This document shows positions 36,201 to 50,160 of a stretch of DNA of 64,000 nt, one piece after another. Source of the DNA: Metallyticus violacea (Eukaryota; Arthropoda; Insecta; Mantodea; Metallyticidae). How positions within the stretch are numbered: position 1 is the first letter of the stretch; the number at the start of each line of letters is the position of its first letter. The notes below the pieces were generated by a model, which was not told where the DNA came from, searched no databases, and saw only the letters and a list, made by a program, of their open reading frames with translations. A program made the position numbers and the translations under genes. Location: positions 1,674,001-1,738,000 of the forward strand of contig JAUJEO010000021.1 of NCBI GenBank assembly GCA_030762175.1. Direction: 5' to 3'.

Positions 36201-38411
36201 AATTTGAAAGAGATTTCGGCAAAAAATTTCGCTAGAGAAAAATGTAGCATTTTTAAAGGCGTTTTTTATGATCAAATTATAAAATATAAAAGCTGCATGA
36301 AAAATTAATACAGAAAAAAACACTCTTATTGCAAAAAGATTTTTAAATTAAAAAAAAAACATTTCAGAGTGTTATTGAACAATTTTTATGTTTCTTTCGC
36401 TGTAGAGCTCTTTCTAAGTGTATTAAACAAGATTAATGAATTAATTTCTGCAAAAAGTTCGATATGGAATAATACAGCATTTTTAAAGGCGTTTTTTATG
36501 ATCAAAATATAAAATTTAAAAGCTGCAAGAAAAATTAATGAAGAAAAAAAACACGCCTTTTTGCAAAAAGATTTTTCAGGAAAAAAAGAAAAAACAGTGT
36601 AATGGAGACCATGTTTGTCATCAAATCATGTTTCTTTCGGTGTAAAACTCCTTTTTAGGTGCATTAAACCAGATTAATGAATTAGAAAGGGTTTTCTTCA
36701 AAAAATTTCCATAGAGAAAAGCATAGCATTTTTAAAGCCGTTTTTATGATCAAATTATAAAATTTAAAACTGTAAGAAAAATTACTGCAGAAAAAACACG
36801 CTTTTTTGCAAAGAGATTTTTAAGTAAAAAAAGAAAAAAGAGTGTAATTGAAACCAATATTGTCATGAAATTATGTTTCTTTCGGTGTAAAACTCCTTTC
36901 TAGGTGTATTAAACAAGATTAATGAATCGGAAAGGGTTTTCTACAAATAATTTCAAGAAATATATAGCATTTTTAAAGGATTATTTATGATCAAAATATA
37001 AAATTAAAAAGCTACAAAAAAAATTATTGAAGAAAAAAAACACGCTTTTTTGCAAAAAGATTTTTTAGTAAAAAAAACCCCTTTCAGAGAAATATTTTTT
37101 GTTTTTATCGCATTAGACCTCCTTTTCTAGGTGTATTTAACAAGATTAATGAATTAATTTCTGCAAAAAATTTCAATAGAGAAAAATATAGGATTTCTAA
37201 AGGCGTTGTTTATGATCAAATTATACAATTTAAAAGCTGCAAGAAAAATTAATGCAGAAAATAACACGCTTTTTTTCAAAAATATTTTTCATTAAAAAAA
37301 TACATTTCAGAGCGTTATTGAACATTTTTTGTTTCTTTCGCTGTAGCACTCCTTTCTAGGTGTATTAAACAAGATTAATGAATTAGAAATCGTTTTCTGA
37401 AAAAAAAAATTAATACAGAAAAATATTGCATTTTTAAATGCGTTTTTTATGATCAAATTATAAAATTTAAAAGCTGTAAGTAAAATCACTGCAAAAAACA
37501 CGCTATTTGCAAAATGATTTTTAAGTAAAAAAAAAACTATTTCCGAGTGTTAGTAACAATTTTTATGTTTCTCTCGCTGCTGAACTCCTTTTAGGTCTAT
37601 TAATGAATTAATTTCTGCAAAAATTTTCAATAGAGAAAAATATAGCATTTTTAAAGGTGTATTTATGATCAAAATATAAAATTTAAAAGCTGCAAGAAAA
37701 ATTAATGAAGAAAAAAACACGCTTTTATGCAAAAATATTTTTCAGAAAAAAAAAAGAATGTAATTGAAAACATGTTTGTCACCATATCATGTTTCTTTCG
37801 GTGTAAAACTCCTTTCTAGGTGTATTAAACAAGATTAATAAATTATAAAGGGTTTTGTGCAAAAAATTTCGATAAGGATATATATATGTCATTTTCAAAG
37901 GCGTGTTTTATGATAAAATTATAAAATTTAAAAGCTGCAAGATAAATTAATGAAGAAAAAAACACGCTTTTATGCAAAAAGTTTTTTCAGAAAAAAAGAA
38001 AAAGAGTGTAATTGAAACCATGTTTGTCATCAAATTATGTTTTATTTCGGTGTAAAACTCCTTTCTATGTGTATCAAACAAGATTAATGAATTAGAAAGG
38101 GTTTTCTGCAAAAAATTTCGCTAGAGAAAAATATAGCATTTTAAAAGCCTTTTTTATGATCAAATTATAAAATTTAAAAGCTGCAAAAAAATTACTTCAG
38201 GAAAAAACACGCTTTTTTGCAAAAAGAATTTTAGTAAAAAAAAACATTTCAGAGTGTTATTTTTATATTTTATTGCTATAGAACTGCTTTCTAGGTGTAA
38301 TTAACAAGTATAATGAATTAATTATAGCAAAAAATTTCAATAGAGAAAAATATAGAATTTTTAAAGGCGTTTTTTATGATCAAAATATAAAATTTAAAAG
38401 CTGTAAGAAAA
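33211..38411 (+). repeat. Satellite C large duplicate, copy 1 (~5.2 kb)
   Basis: Near-identical to 43804-49002 at an offset of ~10.59 kb, well above the similarity of neighbouring monomers. Diagnostic variants in both include aacacccttttttgcaaaaa, a T-run plus G-run before cgttattgaac (34194-34205), gatcatgattcggaaag and tatatgataaaattataaa-type monomers. Its first ~1.3 kb is also present at 39700-40995. Confidence 0.9.
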
Positions 38412-38841
38412 ATTTATCTAGAAAGAAACACCCTTTTTTTCAGAAAGATTTTTCAGTAACAAAAAAAAAACCCTTACAGAGCGTTACTTAACATTTTTTT
38501 TTCTTTCGCTGTAGAACTTCTTTCTATGTGTATTAAATAAGATTAATGAATTAGAAAGGGTTTTCTGCAAAAATTTTCAATAGAGAAAATTATTTCATTT
38601 TTAAGGCGTTTTATTTTTATGATCAGATTATAAAATTTAAAAGCAGCAAGATAAATTAATGAAAAAAAACACGATTTTTTGCAAAAAGGTTTTTCAGTAA
38701 AATAAAAACCATTTCAGAATGATATTCAACTATTTTTTCTTTCTTTCGCTTTAGAACTCCTTTCTAGGTGTATTAAACCAGATTAATGAATTAGAAAGGG
38801 TTTTTTGCAAAAATTTCGATAGAGAGAAATATAGCATTTTA

Positions 38842-40995
38842 AAGGCGTTTTATGATCAAATTATAAAATTTACAAGCTGGAAAAAATGACTTCAGAAAAA
38901 AAACACGCTTTTTTGCAAAACGATTTTTCAGTAAAAAAACACCATTTCAGAATGTTATTGAACAATTTTTGTTCCTTTCGCTGTAGAACTCCTTTCTTGG
39001 TGTCTTAAACAAGATTAATGAATTAATTTCTGCAAAAAATTTCAATAGAGAAATGTATAGCAATTTTAAAGTCGTTTTTTATTATCAAATTATAAAATTT
39101 AAAAACTGCAAGAAAAATTAATGCAGAAAAAATCACGTTTTTTTGCAAAAAGATTTTTCAGAAAAAAAAGAGTGTAATTGAAACCATGTTTGTCATCAAA
39201 TCATGTTTCTTTCGGTGTAAAACTCCTTTCTAGGTGTATTAAACAAGATTAATGAATTAATTTCTGCAAAATATTTCAATAGAGAAAAGTATTACATTTT
39301 TAAAGGCCTTTTTATGATCAAATTATAAAATTAAAAGGCTGCAAGAAAAACTAACGCAGAAAAAACACGCTTTATTTCCTAAATGTTTTTCAGTAAACCA
39401 AAAAAACATTTTCAGCGTGTTATTGAACTGAATTATACAGGGTTTTCTGCAAAAAAATTCAATAGAGATAAATATAACAATTTTAAATAACGTTTTTATG
39501 ATGAAAATATAAAATTTAAAAGCAGAAAGAAAAATAAAAATGAAAAAAAAGACGCTATGTTCCAAAAAGATTATTTAGGAAAAAAAAACGAAGTTTATTC
39601 TCATTAATTTTAATGTATCTAAAGTGTTATATACCGTTTTAGGTCTATTAAACAATTTAAATGAAAAAAAAAACAGATATCTTCTAAAAGTACACGCAGA
39701 AAAAAATATCAATTTTAAAGCGTTTTTTATGATCAAATTATAAAATTTAAAAGCTGCACGAAAAATTAATGCAGGAAAAACGCGCCTTTTTATTAAAGAT
39801 TATTTAGTAAAAAAAAAACATTTCAGAACGTTATTGAACAGTTTTTATGTTTCTTTCGCTGTAGAACTTCTTTCTATGTGTACTAAATAAGATTAATGAA
39901 GTAGAAAGGGTTTTCTGAAAAATATTTCAAGAAATATATAGCATTTTTAAAGCCGTATTTATAATCAAATTATAAAATTTAAAAGCTGCAAAAAAATTAA
40001 TAATGAAAAAAACACGGTTTTTTTAAAAAGATTTTTCAGCAAAAAAAAAACATTTTCTGAGTGTTATTGAACAATTAGAAAGGGTTTTCTGCAAAAAATT
40101 TCGATAGAGAAAAATATAGCACTTTAAAAGCGGTTTTTTATGATTAAATTATAAAATTTTAAAGCTGCAAAAAAACTGCAAAAAACATCTTTTTTGCAAA
40201 GTATTTTTCAGAAAAAAAGACAAAAGAGTGTAATTAAAACCATTTTAGTCATCAAATCATATTTCTTTCGGTGTAAAACTCCTTTCTAGGTGTATTAAAC
40301 AAAATTAATGAATTAGAAAAGGTTTTCTCCAAAAAATTTCGATAGAGAAAATAATAGCATTTTAAAAGCGGGTTTTTTATGATCAAATTATAAAATTTAA
40401 AAGCTACAAACAAAACACCCTTTTTTGCAAAAAGATTGTGTAGTAAAAGCAAAACCCTTTCAGGGTGTTATTTTTATGTTTCTTTCGGTGTAAAATTTCT
40501 TTCTAGGTGTATTAAACAAGATTAATGAATTGGATAGGATTTTCTGCAAAAAATGTCAATAGAGAAAAATATTGCATTTTTAAAGGCGTTGTTTATGATA
40601 AAATTACAAAATTTAAAAGCTGCAAGTAAAATTAATGCAGAAACTAACACGCTATTATGCAAAAAGGTTTTTCAGTAAAAAAATTTTTTTGGGGGGCGTT
40701 ATTGAACAATTTTTTTATGTTTCTTTCGCTGTAGAACTCCTTTCTATGTCTATTAAACAAGATTAATGAATTAATTTCTCCAAAAATTTTCAATAGATAA
40801 AAATATAGCATTTTAAAGGCGTTTTTTATGATCGAATTATAAAATTAAAAACTGCAAAAAAATTAATGCTGAATTTAATGCAGAAAAAAACACGTTTTTT
40901 TTTCAAAAAGATTTTTCAGAAAACAAAATTTTTTTCAATGTTATTAAACAATTATTTTGTTTCTTTCGCTCCAGAACACCTTTCTAGGTGTATTA
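38842..40995 (+). repeat. Satellite C large duplicate, copy 2 (~2.15 kb)
   Basis: Matches 42945-45091 at offset ~4.10 kb, starting with aaaggcgttttatgatcaaa and ttacaagctggaaaaaatg (agctag in the partner) and including a C3 subtype monomer. From ~39700 it also matches 33211-34503. It breaks off near 40996, where it changes to aataagatttatgaatcgg. Confidence 0.85.
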
Positions 40996-41799
40996 AATAA
41001 GATTTATGAATCGGAAAGAATTTTCTGCAAAAAATTTCAAGAAATATATTTCATTTGTAAAGGCGTATTTATGAACATATTATAAAATTGAAAATTTGCA
41101 AGAAAAATTAATGAAGAAAAAAACAGGCATTTTTGCACAGTATTTTTCAAAATAAGAAAAAAGAGTGTAATTAAACCATGTTTGTCATTAAATCATATTT
41201 CTTTCGGTGTAAAACTCCTTTCTAGGTGTATTAAACAAGATGAATGAATTAGAAAGGGTTTTCTGTAAAAAATTACGATACAGAAAAATATAGCATTTTA
41301 AAAGGGGTTTTTTAAGATCAAATTATAAAATTTAAAAACTGCAAAAAACACGCTTTTTTGCAAAGTTTTTTTCAGAAAAAAAGACAAAAGAGTGTAATTA
41401 AAACCATTTTTGCTATCAAATCATATTTCTTTCGGTGTAAAACTCCTTTCTAGGTGTATTAAACAAGATTAATGAATTGGTTAGGGTTTTCTGCAAAAAA
41501 TATCAATAGAGAAAAGTATAGCATTTTTAAAGGCGTTGTTTATGATCAAATTACAAAATTTAAAAACTGCAAGTAAAATTAATGCAGAAACTAACACGCT
41601 ATTTTGCAAAAAGGTTTTTCAGTAAAAAAAAAAAAATCGGAGCGTAATTGCAAAATTTTTATGTTTCTTTCGCTGTAGAACTCCTTTCTAGGTCTATTAA
41701 ACAAGATTAATGAATTAATTTCTGCAAAAATTTTCAATAGAGAAAAATATAGCATTTTAAAGGAGTTTTTTATGATCAAATTATAAAATTTAAAAGCTG

Positions 41800-42944
41800 T
41801 AAGAAAAATTACTGCAGAAAAAAACACGCTTTTTTGCTTAAAAGATTTTTAAGTTAAAAAAAATCCATTTCAGAGTGTTATTGAAGAATTTTTATGTTTC
41901 TTTCGCTGCAGAACTCTTTCTAGGTCTATTAAACAAGATTAATGAATCGGAAAGGGTTTTGTGCAAAATTTCAAGAAATATATAACATTTTTAAAGGCGT
42001 ATTTATGATAAAAATATAAAATTTAAAAGCTGCAAGAAAAATTTATGAAGAAAAAAACACGCTTTTCTGCAAAAAGATTTTTCAGAAAAAAAGAAAAAAA
42101 GTGTCATTGAAACCATGTTTGTCATCAAATCATGTTTCTTTCAGTGTAGAGCTCCTTTCTAGGTGTATTAAACCAGATTAATGAATTAATTTCTGCATAA
42201 AATTAAATAGAGAAAAATATAACATTTTAAAGGCTTTGTTTATCATAAAATTATAAAATTTAAAAGCTGCAAGAAAAATTAATGGAGAAAATAACAAGCT
42301 TTTTTTCAAACAGATTTTTCAGTAAAAAAAAAAAAAAAAAAAACACTTCAGAGCGTTATTGAAAATTTTTTGTTTCTTTCGCTGTAGCATTCCTTTCTAG
42401 GTGTATTAAACAAGATTAATAATTAATTTCTGCAAAAAATTGCATTAGAGAAAAATATAGCATTTTAAAGGCGTTTTTTATGATCAAATTATAAAATTTA
42501 AAATCTGTAAAAAAATTACTGCAGAAAAAAACACGCTTTTTGGCAAAAAGATTTTTAAGTAAAAAATAAACAAAACAGAGTGTTATTGAACAATATTTAT
42601 GTTTCTTTCGCTGCAGAACTCCTTTTAGGTTTATTAAACAAGATAAAGAATCGGAAAGGGTTTTCTGCAAAAAATTTCAAGAAATATATAGTATTTTTAA
42701 TGCCGTATTTATGAACAAAATATAAAATTTAAAAGCTGCAACAAAAATTAATGAAGAAAAAAACACGCCTTTTTGCACAGTATTTGTCAGATAAAAAGAA
42801 AAAAGACTATAATTAAAACCCTGTTTGTCATTAAATCATATATCTTTCGGTGTAAAACTCCTTTCTAGGTGTATTAAACAAGATTAATCAATTAGAAAGC
42901 GTTTTCTGCAAAAAAATGTCGATAGAGAAAAATATAACATTTTT
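41800..42944 (+). repeat. Satellite C duplicate block D, copy 1 (partner 49003-50160)
   Basis: Shares tttttgcttaaaagattttt, gggttttgtgcaaaatttc, ttgcattagagaaaaatata and gactataattaaaaccctg with 49003-50160 at offset ~7.2 kb. Identity is visibly lower than in the 5.2 kb pair, with several small indels. Confidence 0.75.
42324..42343 (+). repeat. A20 tract in satellite C
   Basis: A-run in the slot after tttttcagt. The homologous position in the duplicate at 49518-49544 has A27, and an unrelated monomer at 61386-61415 has A30. Confidence 0.9.
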
Positions 42945-45900
42945 AAAGGCGTTTTATGATCAAATTATAAAATTTACAAGCTAGAAAAAATGACTTCAGA
43001 AAAAAAACACGCTTTTTTGCAAAACGATTTTTCAGTAAAAAAACACCATTTCAGAATGTTATTGAACAATTTTTGTTCCTTTCGCTGTAGAACTCCTTTC
43101 TTGGTGTCTTAAACAAGATTAATGAATTAATTTCTGCAAAAAATTTCAATAGAGAAATGTATAGCAATTTTAAAGTCGTTTTTTATTATCAAATTATAAA
43201 ATTTAAAAACTGCAAGAAAAATTAATGCAGAAAAAATCACGTTTTTTTGCAAAAAGATTTTTCAGAAAAAAAAGAGTGTAATTGAAACCATGTTTGTCAT
43301 CAAATCATGTTTCTTTCGGTGTAAAACTCCTTTCTAGGTGTATTAAACAAGATTAATGAATTAATTTCTGCAAAATATTTCAATAGAGAAAAGTATTACA
43401 TTTTTAAAGGCCTTTTTATGATCAAATTATAAAATTAAAAGGCTGCAAGAAAAACTAACGCAGAAAAAACACGCTTTATTTCCTAAATGTTTTTCAGTAA
43501 ACCAAAAAAACATTTTCAGCGTGTTATTGAACTGAATTATACAGGGTTTTCAGCAAAAAAATTTAATAGAGATAAATATAACAATTTTAAATAACGTTTT
43601 TATGATGAAAATATAAAATTTAAAGGCAGAAAGAAAAATAAAAATGAAAAAAAACACGCTATGTTCCAAAAAGATTTTTTAGGAAAAAAAAACGAAGTTT
43701 ATTGTCATTAATTTTAATGTATCTAAAGTGTTATATACCGTTTTAGGTCTATTAAACAATTTAAATGAAAAAAAAAAAACATATCTTCTAAAAGTACACG
43801 CAGAAAAAAATATCAATTTTAAAGCGTTTTTATGATCAAATTATAAAATTTAAAAGCTGCACGAAAAATTAATGCAGGAAAAACACGCCTTTTTATTAAA
43901 GATTATTCAGTAAAAAAAAAACATTTCAGAACGTTATTGAACAGTTTTTATGTTTCTTTCGCTGTAGAACTTCTTTCTATGTGTACTAAATAAGATTAAT
44001 GAAGTAGAAAGGGTTTTCTGAAAAATATTTCAAGAAATATATAGCATTTTTAAAGCCGTATTTATAATCAAAATATAAAATTTAAAAGCTGCAAAAAAAT
44101 TAATAATGAAAAAAACACGGTTTATTTAAAAAGATTTTTCAGCAAAAAAAAACATTTTCTGAGTGTTATTGAACAATTAGAAAGGGTTTTCTGCAAAAAA
44201 TTTCGATAGAGAAAAATATAGCACTTTAAAAGCGGTTTTTTATGATTAAATTATAAAATTTTAAAGCTGCAAAAAAACTGCAAAAAACATCTTTTTTGCA
44301 AAGTATTTTTCAGAAAAAAAGACAAAAGAGTGTAATTAAAACCATTTTAGTCATCAAATCATATTTCTTTCGGTGTAAAACTCCTTTCTAGGTGTATTAA
44401 ACAAAATTAATGAATTAGAAAAGGTTTTCTCCAAAAAATTTCGATAGAGAAAATAATAGCATTTTAAAAGCGGGTTTTTTATGATCAAATTATAAAATTT
44501 AAAAGCTACAAACAAAACACCCTTTTTTGCAAAAAGATTGTGTAGTAAAAACAAAACCCTTTCGGGGTGTTATTTTTATGTTTCTTTCGGTGTAAAATTC
44601 CTTTCTAGGTGTATTAAACAAGATTAATGAATTGGATAGGGTTTTCTGCAAAAAATGTCAATAGAGAAAAATATTGCATTTTTAGAGGCGTTGTTTATGA
44701 TAAAATTACAAAATTTAAAAGCTGGAAGTAAAATTAATGCAGAAACTAACACGCTATTATGCAAAAAGGTTTTTCAGTAAAAAAAAATTTTTGGGGGGCG
44801 TTATTGAACAATTTTTATGTTTCTTTCGCTGTAGAACTCCTTTCTATGTCTATTAAACAAGATTAATGAATTAATTTCTGCAAAAATTTTCAATAGAGAA
44901 AAATATAGCATTTTAAAGGCGTTTTTTATGATCGAATTATAAAATTAAAAACTGCAAAAAAATTAATGCTGAAATTAATGCAGAAAAAAACGTTTTTTTT
45001 CAAAAGATTTTTCAGAAAACAAAATTTTTTTCAATGTTATTAAACAATTATTTTGTTTCTTTCGCTCCAGAACTCCTTTCTAGGTGTATTAAACAAGATT
45101 AATCAATTAGAAAGCGTTTTCTGCAAAAAATTTCGATAGAGAAAAATATAACATTTTTAAAGGCGTTTTCTATGATAGAATTATAAAATTAAAAGCTGCA
45201 AAAAAAAAATAATGCAGAAATTAATGCAGAAAAAAGCACGTTTTTTTCAAAAAGATTTTTTAGTAAAAAAAAATTTTTTCAATGTTATTATTTAATTTTT
45301 ATGTTTCTTTTGCTCCAGAACTCCTTTTTAGGTGTATTAAATAAAATTAATGAATCGGAAAGAATTTTCTGCAAAAAATTTCAAGAAATATATACCATTT
45401 TTAAAGGCGTATTTATGATCAAAATATAAAATTTAAAAGCTTCACGAAAAATTATTGAAGAAAAAAACACGCTTTTTGCAAAAGGATTTTTCACATAAAA
45501 AGAAAAAGAGTATATTTGAAATCATGTTTGTCATAAAATCATATTTTTTCGGTGTAAAACTCATTTCTAGGTGTATTAAACAAGATTAATGAATTGGAAA
45601 GGGTTTTCTGCAAAAAATGTCAATAGAGAAAATTATAGCATTTTAAAGGGGTTGTTTATGATCAAATTATAAAATTTAAAAGCTGTAAGAAAAATTACTG
45701 CAGAAAAAACACGATTTTTTGCAAAGAGTTTTTGTAAGTTAAAATAAAAACCATTTCAGAGTGTTATTGAACAATTTTTATGCTCCTTTCGCTGCAGATT
45801 TCCTTTCTAGGTTTGTTCAACAAGATTAATGAATCGGAAAGGGTTTTCTGCAAAAAATTTCGAGAGAGAAATATATGTCATTTTTAAAGCCGTTTTGTAT

Positions 45901-48900
45901 GATAAAATTATAAAATTTAAAAGCTGCAAGATAAATTCATGAAGAAAAAAACCCTCTTTATACAAAAAGTTTTTTCAGAAAAAAAGAAAAAAGAGTGTAA
46001 TTAAAACCATGTTTGTCATCAAATCATGTTTCTTTCGGTGTAAAACTCCCTTCTATGTGTATCAAACAAGATTAATGAATTAGAAAGAGTTTTCGGCAAA
46101 AAATTTCGCTAGAGAAAAATATAGCATTTTAAAAGCGCTTTTTATGATCAATTCATAAAATTTAAAAGCTGCAAAAAAATTCATACAGAAAAAAACACGC
46201 TTATTGCAAAAAGATTTTTAACTTACAAAAAACCTTTTGAGAGTGTTATTGAATAATTTTATGTTTCTTTCGCTGCAAAACTCCTTTCTAGGTGTATTAC
46301 ACAAGATTAATGAATTAGAAAGCGTTTTCTTTAAAAAATTTCGATAGAGAAAAATATACCATTTTTACAGGTGTTTTTTATGATCAGATTATAAAATTTA
46401 AAAGCTGTAAGGAAAATTAATGCAGAAAAAAAACGCTTTATTTCCAAAGGATTTTTCAGTAAAAAAATCATTTTTAATGTTATTAAACAATTTTTATGTT
46501 TCTTTCGCTCCAGAACTCCTTTCTAGGTCTATTAAATAAGATCATGATTCGGAAAGAGTTTTCTGCAAAAAATTTCAAGAAATATTAAAACATACGCATT
46601 TTTAAAGGCGTATTTATGATCAACATATAAAATTTAAAAGCTGCAAGAAAGATTAATGAAAAAAAACACGCTTTTTTTCAAAAAGATTTTTTCAGAAAAA
46701 AAGAAAAAAGTGTAATTGAAACCATGCTTTTCATCAAATCATGTTTCTTTCAGTGTAAAACTCCTTTCTAGGTATATTAAACAAGATTAATGAATTTGAA
46801 AGAGATTTCGGCAAAAAATTTCGCTAGAGAAAAATGTAGCATTTTTAAAGGCGTTTTTTATGATCAAATTATAAAATATAAAAGCTGCATGAAAAATTAA
46901 TACAGAAAAAAACACTCTTATTGCAAAAAGATTTTTAAATTAAAAAAAAACATTTCAGAGTGTTATTGAACAATTTTTATGTTTCTTTCGCTGTAGAGCT
47001 CTTTCTAAGTGTATTAAACAAGATTAATGAATTAATTTCTGCAAAAAGTTCGATATGGAATAATACAGCATTTTTAAAGGCGTTTTTTATGATCAAAATA
47101 TAAAATTTAAAAGCTGCAAGAAAAATTAATGAAGAAAAAAACACGCCTTTTTGCAAAAAGATTTTTCAGGAAAAAAAGAAAAAACAGTGTAATGGAGACC
47201 ATGTTTGTCATCAAATCATGTTTCTTTCGGTGTAAAACTCCTTTTTAGGTGCATTAAACCAGATTAATGAATTAGAAAGGGTTTTCTTCAAAAAATTTCC
47301 ATAGAGAAAAGCATAGCATTTTTAAAGCCGTTTTTATGATCAAATTATAAAATTTAAAACTGTAAGAAAAATTACTGCAGAAAAAACTCGCTTTTTTGCA
47401 AAGAGATTTTTAAGTAAAAAAAGAAAAAAGAGTGTAATTGAAACCATTATTGTCATGAAATTATGTTTCTTTCGGTGTAAAACTCCTTTCTAGGTGTATT
47501 AAACAAGATTAATGAATCGGAAAGGGTTTTCTACAAATAATTTCAAGAAATATATAGCATTTTTAAAGGATTATTTATGATCAAAATATAAAATTAAAAA
47601 GCTACAAAAAAAATTATTGAAGAAAAAAAAACACGCTTTTTTGCAAAAAGATTTTTTAGTAAAAAAAACCCCTTTCAGAGAAATATTTTTTGTTTTTATC
47701 GCATTAGACCTCCTTTTCTAGGTGTATTTAACAAGATTAATGAATTAATTTCTGCAAAAAATTTCAATAGAGAAAAATATAGCATTTCTAAAGGCGTTGT
47801 TTATGATCAAATTATACAATTTAAAAGCTGCAAGAAAAATTAATGCAGAAAATAACACGCTTTTTTTCAAAAATATTTTTCATTAAAAAAATACATTTCA
47901 GAGCGTTATTGAACATTTTTTGTTTCTTTCGCTGTAGCATTCCTTTCTAGGTGTATTAAACAAGATTAATGAATTAGAAATCGTTTTCTGAAAAAAAAAT
48001 TAATACAGAAAAATATTGCATTTTTAAATGCGTTTTTTATGATCAAATTATAAAATTTAAAAGCTGTAAGTAAAATCACTGCAAAAAACACGCTATTTGC
48101 AAAAAGATTTTTAAGTAAAAAAAAAACTATTTCCGAGTGTTAGTAACAATTTTTATGTTTCTCTCGCTGCTGAACTCCTTTTAGGTCTATTAATGAATTA
48201 ATTTCTGCAAAAATTTTCAATAGAGAAAAATATAGCATTTTTAAAGGTGTATTTATGATCAAAATATAAAATTTAAAAGCTGCAAGAAAAATTAATGAAG
48301 AAAAAAACACGCTTTTATGCAAAAATATTTTTCAGAAAAAAAAAAGAATGTAATTGAAAACATGTTTGTCACCATATCATGTTTCTTTCGGTGTAAAACT
48401 CCTTTCTAGGTGTATTAAACAAGATTAATAAATTATAAAGGGTTTTGTGCAAAAAATTTCGATAAGGATATATATATGTCATTTTCAAAGGCGTGTTTTA
48501 TGATAAAATTATAAAATTTAAAAGCTGCAAGATAAATTAATGAAGAAAAAAACACGCTTTTATGCAAAAAGTTTTTTCAGAAAAAAAGAAAAAGAGTGTA
48601 ATTGAAACCATGTTTGTCATCAAATTATGTTTTATTTCGGTGTAAAACTCCTTTCTATGTGTATCAAACAAGATTAATGAATTAGAAAGGGTTTTCTGCA
48701 AAAAATTTCGCTAGAGAAAAATATAGCATTTTAAAAGCCTTTTTTATGATCAAATTATAAAATTTAAAAGCTGCAAAAAAATTACTTCAGGAAAAAACAC
48801 GCTTTTTTGCAAAAAGAATTTTAGTAAAAAAAAACATTTCAGAGTGTTATTTTTATGTTTTATTGCTATAGAACTGCTTTCTAGGTGTAATTAACAAGTA

Positions 48901-49002
48901 TAATGAATTAATTATAGCAAAAAATTTCAATAGAGAAAAATATAGAATTTTTAAAGGCGTTTTTTATGATCAATATATAAAATTTAAAAGCTGTAAGAAA
49001 AA
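42945..49002 (+). repeat. Satellite C large duplicate, copy 3 (~6.06 kb composite)
   Basis: Its left part (42945-45091) matches copy 2 and its right part (43804-49002) matches copy 1, overlapping where all three agree. This nesting shows successive rounds of duplication. Small differences include an extra A here and there and ttcatacag versus ttgatacag. Confidence 0.85.
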
Positions 49003-50160
49003 TTACTGCAGAAAAAACACGCTTTTTTGCTTAAAAGATTTTTAAGTTAAAAAAAATCCATTTCAGATGTTATAGAAGAATTTTTATGTTTCTTTCTCTG
49101 CAGAATTCCTTTCTAGGTCTATTAAACAAGATTAATGAATCGGAAAGGTTTTTGTGCAAAATTTCAAGAAATATATAACATTTTTAAAGGCGTATTTATG
49201 ATCAAAATATGAAATTTAAAAGGTGCAAGAAAAATTCATGAAGAAAAAAACACGCTTTTTTGCAAAAAGATCTTACAGAAAAAAAGAAAAAAAAGGGTAA
49301 TTGAAACCATGTTTGTCAAAAATCATGTTTCTTTCAGTGTAAAGCTCCTTTCTAGGTGTATTAAACCAGATTAATGAATTAATTTCTGCAAAAAATTAAA
49401 TAGAGAAAAATATAACATTTTTAAAGGCTTTGTTTATGATAAAATTATAAAATTGAAAAGCTGCAAGAAAGGTTTATGCAGAAAATAACACGCTTTTTTT
49501 CAAACAGATTTTTCAGTAAAAAAAAAAAAAAAAAAAAAAAAAAACATTTCAGAGCGTTATTGAACATTTTTTGTTTCCTTCGCTGTAGGACTCCTTTCTA
49601 GGTGTATTAAACTATTAAACAAGATTAATAATTAATTTCTGCAAAAAATTGCATTAGAGAAAAATATAGTTTTGAAAGGCGTTTTTTATGATCAAATTAT
49701 AAAATTTAAAAACTGTAAGAAAAATTACTGCAGAAAAAAACGCCTTTTGGCAAAAAGATTTTTAAGTAAAAAAAACCAAAACAGAGTGTTATTGAACATT
49801 TTTATGTTCCTTTCGCTGCAGAACTCCTTTTAGGTCTATTAAACAAGATTAATGAATAGGAAAGTGTTTGCTGCAAAAAATTTCAAGAAATATATAGCAT
49901 TTTTCAAGGTGTATTTATGAACAAAATATAAAATTTAAAAGCTGCAAGAAAAATTAACGAAGAAACAAACAGGGCTTTTTGCAAAGTATTTGTCAGATAA
50001 AAAGAAAAAAGACTAATTAAAACCCTGTTTGTCATTAAATCATATATCTTTTGGTGTAAAACTCATTTCTAGGTATATTAAACAAGATTAATCAATTAGA
50101 AAGGGTTTTCTGCAAAAAATTTCGATAGAGAAAAATATAGCATTTAAAAAGGGGTTTACT
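49003..50160 (+). repeat. Satellite C duplicate block D, copy 2
   Basis: Continues directly from copy 3 and matches 41800-42944. It contains an A27 tract (49518-49544) and a small local duplication, aaactattaaacaag, at about 49607-49622. Confidence 0.75.
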
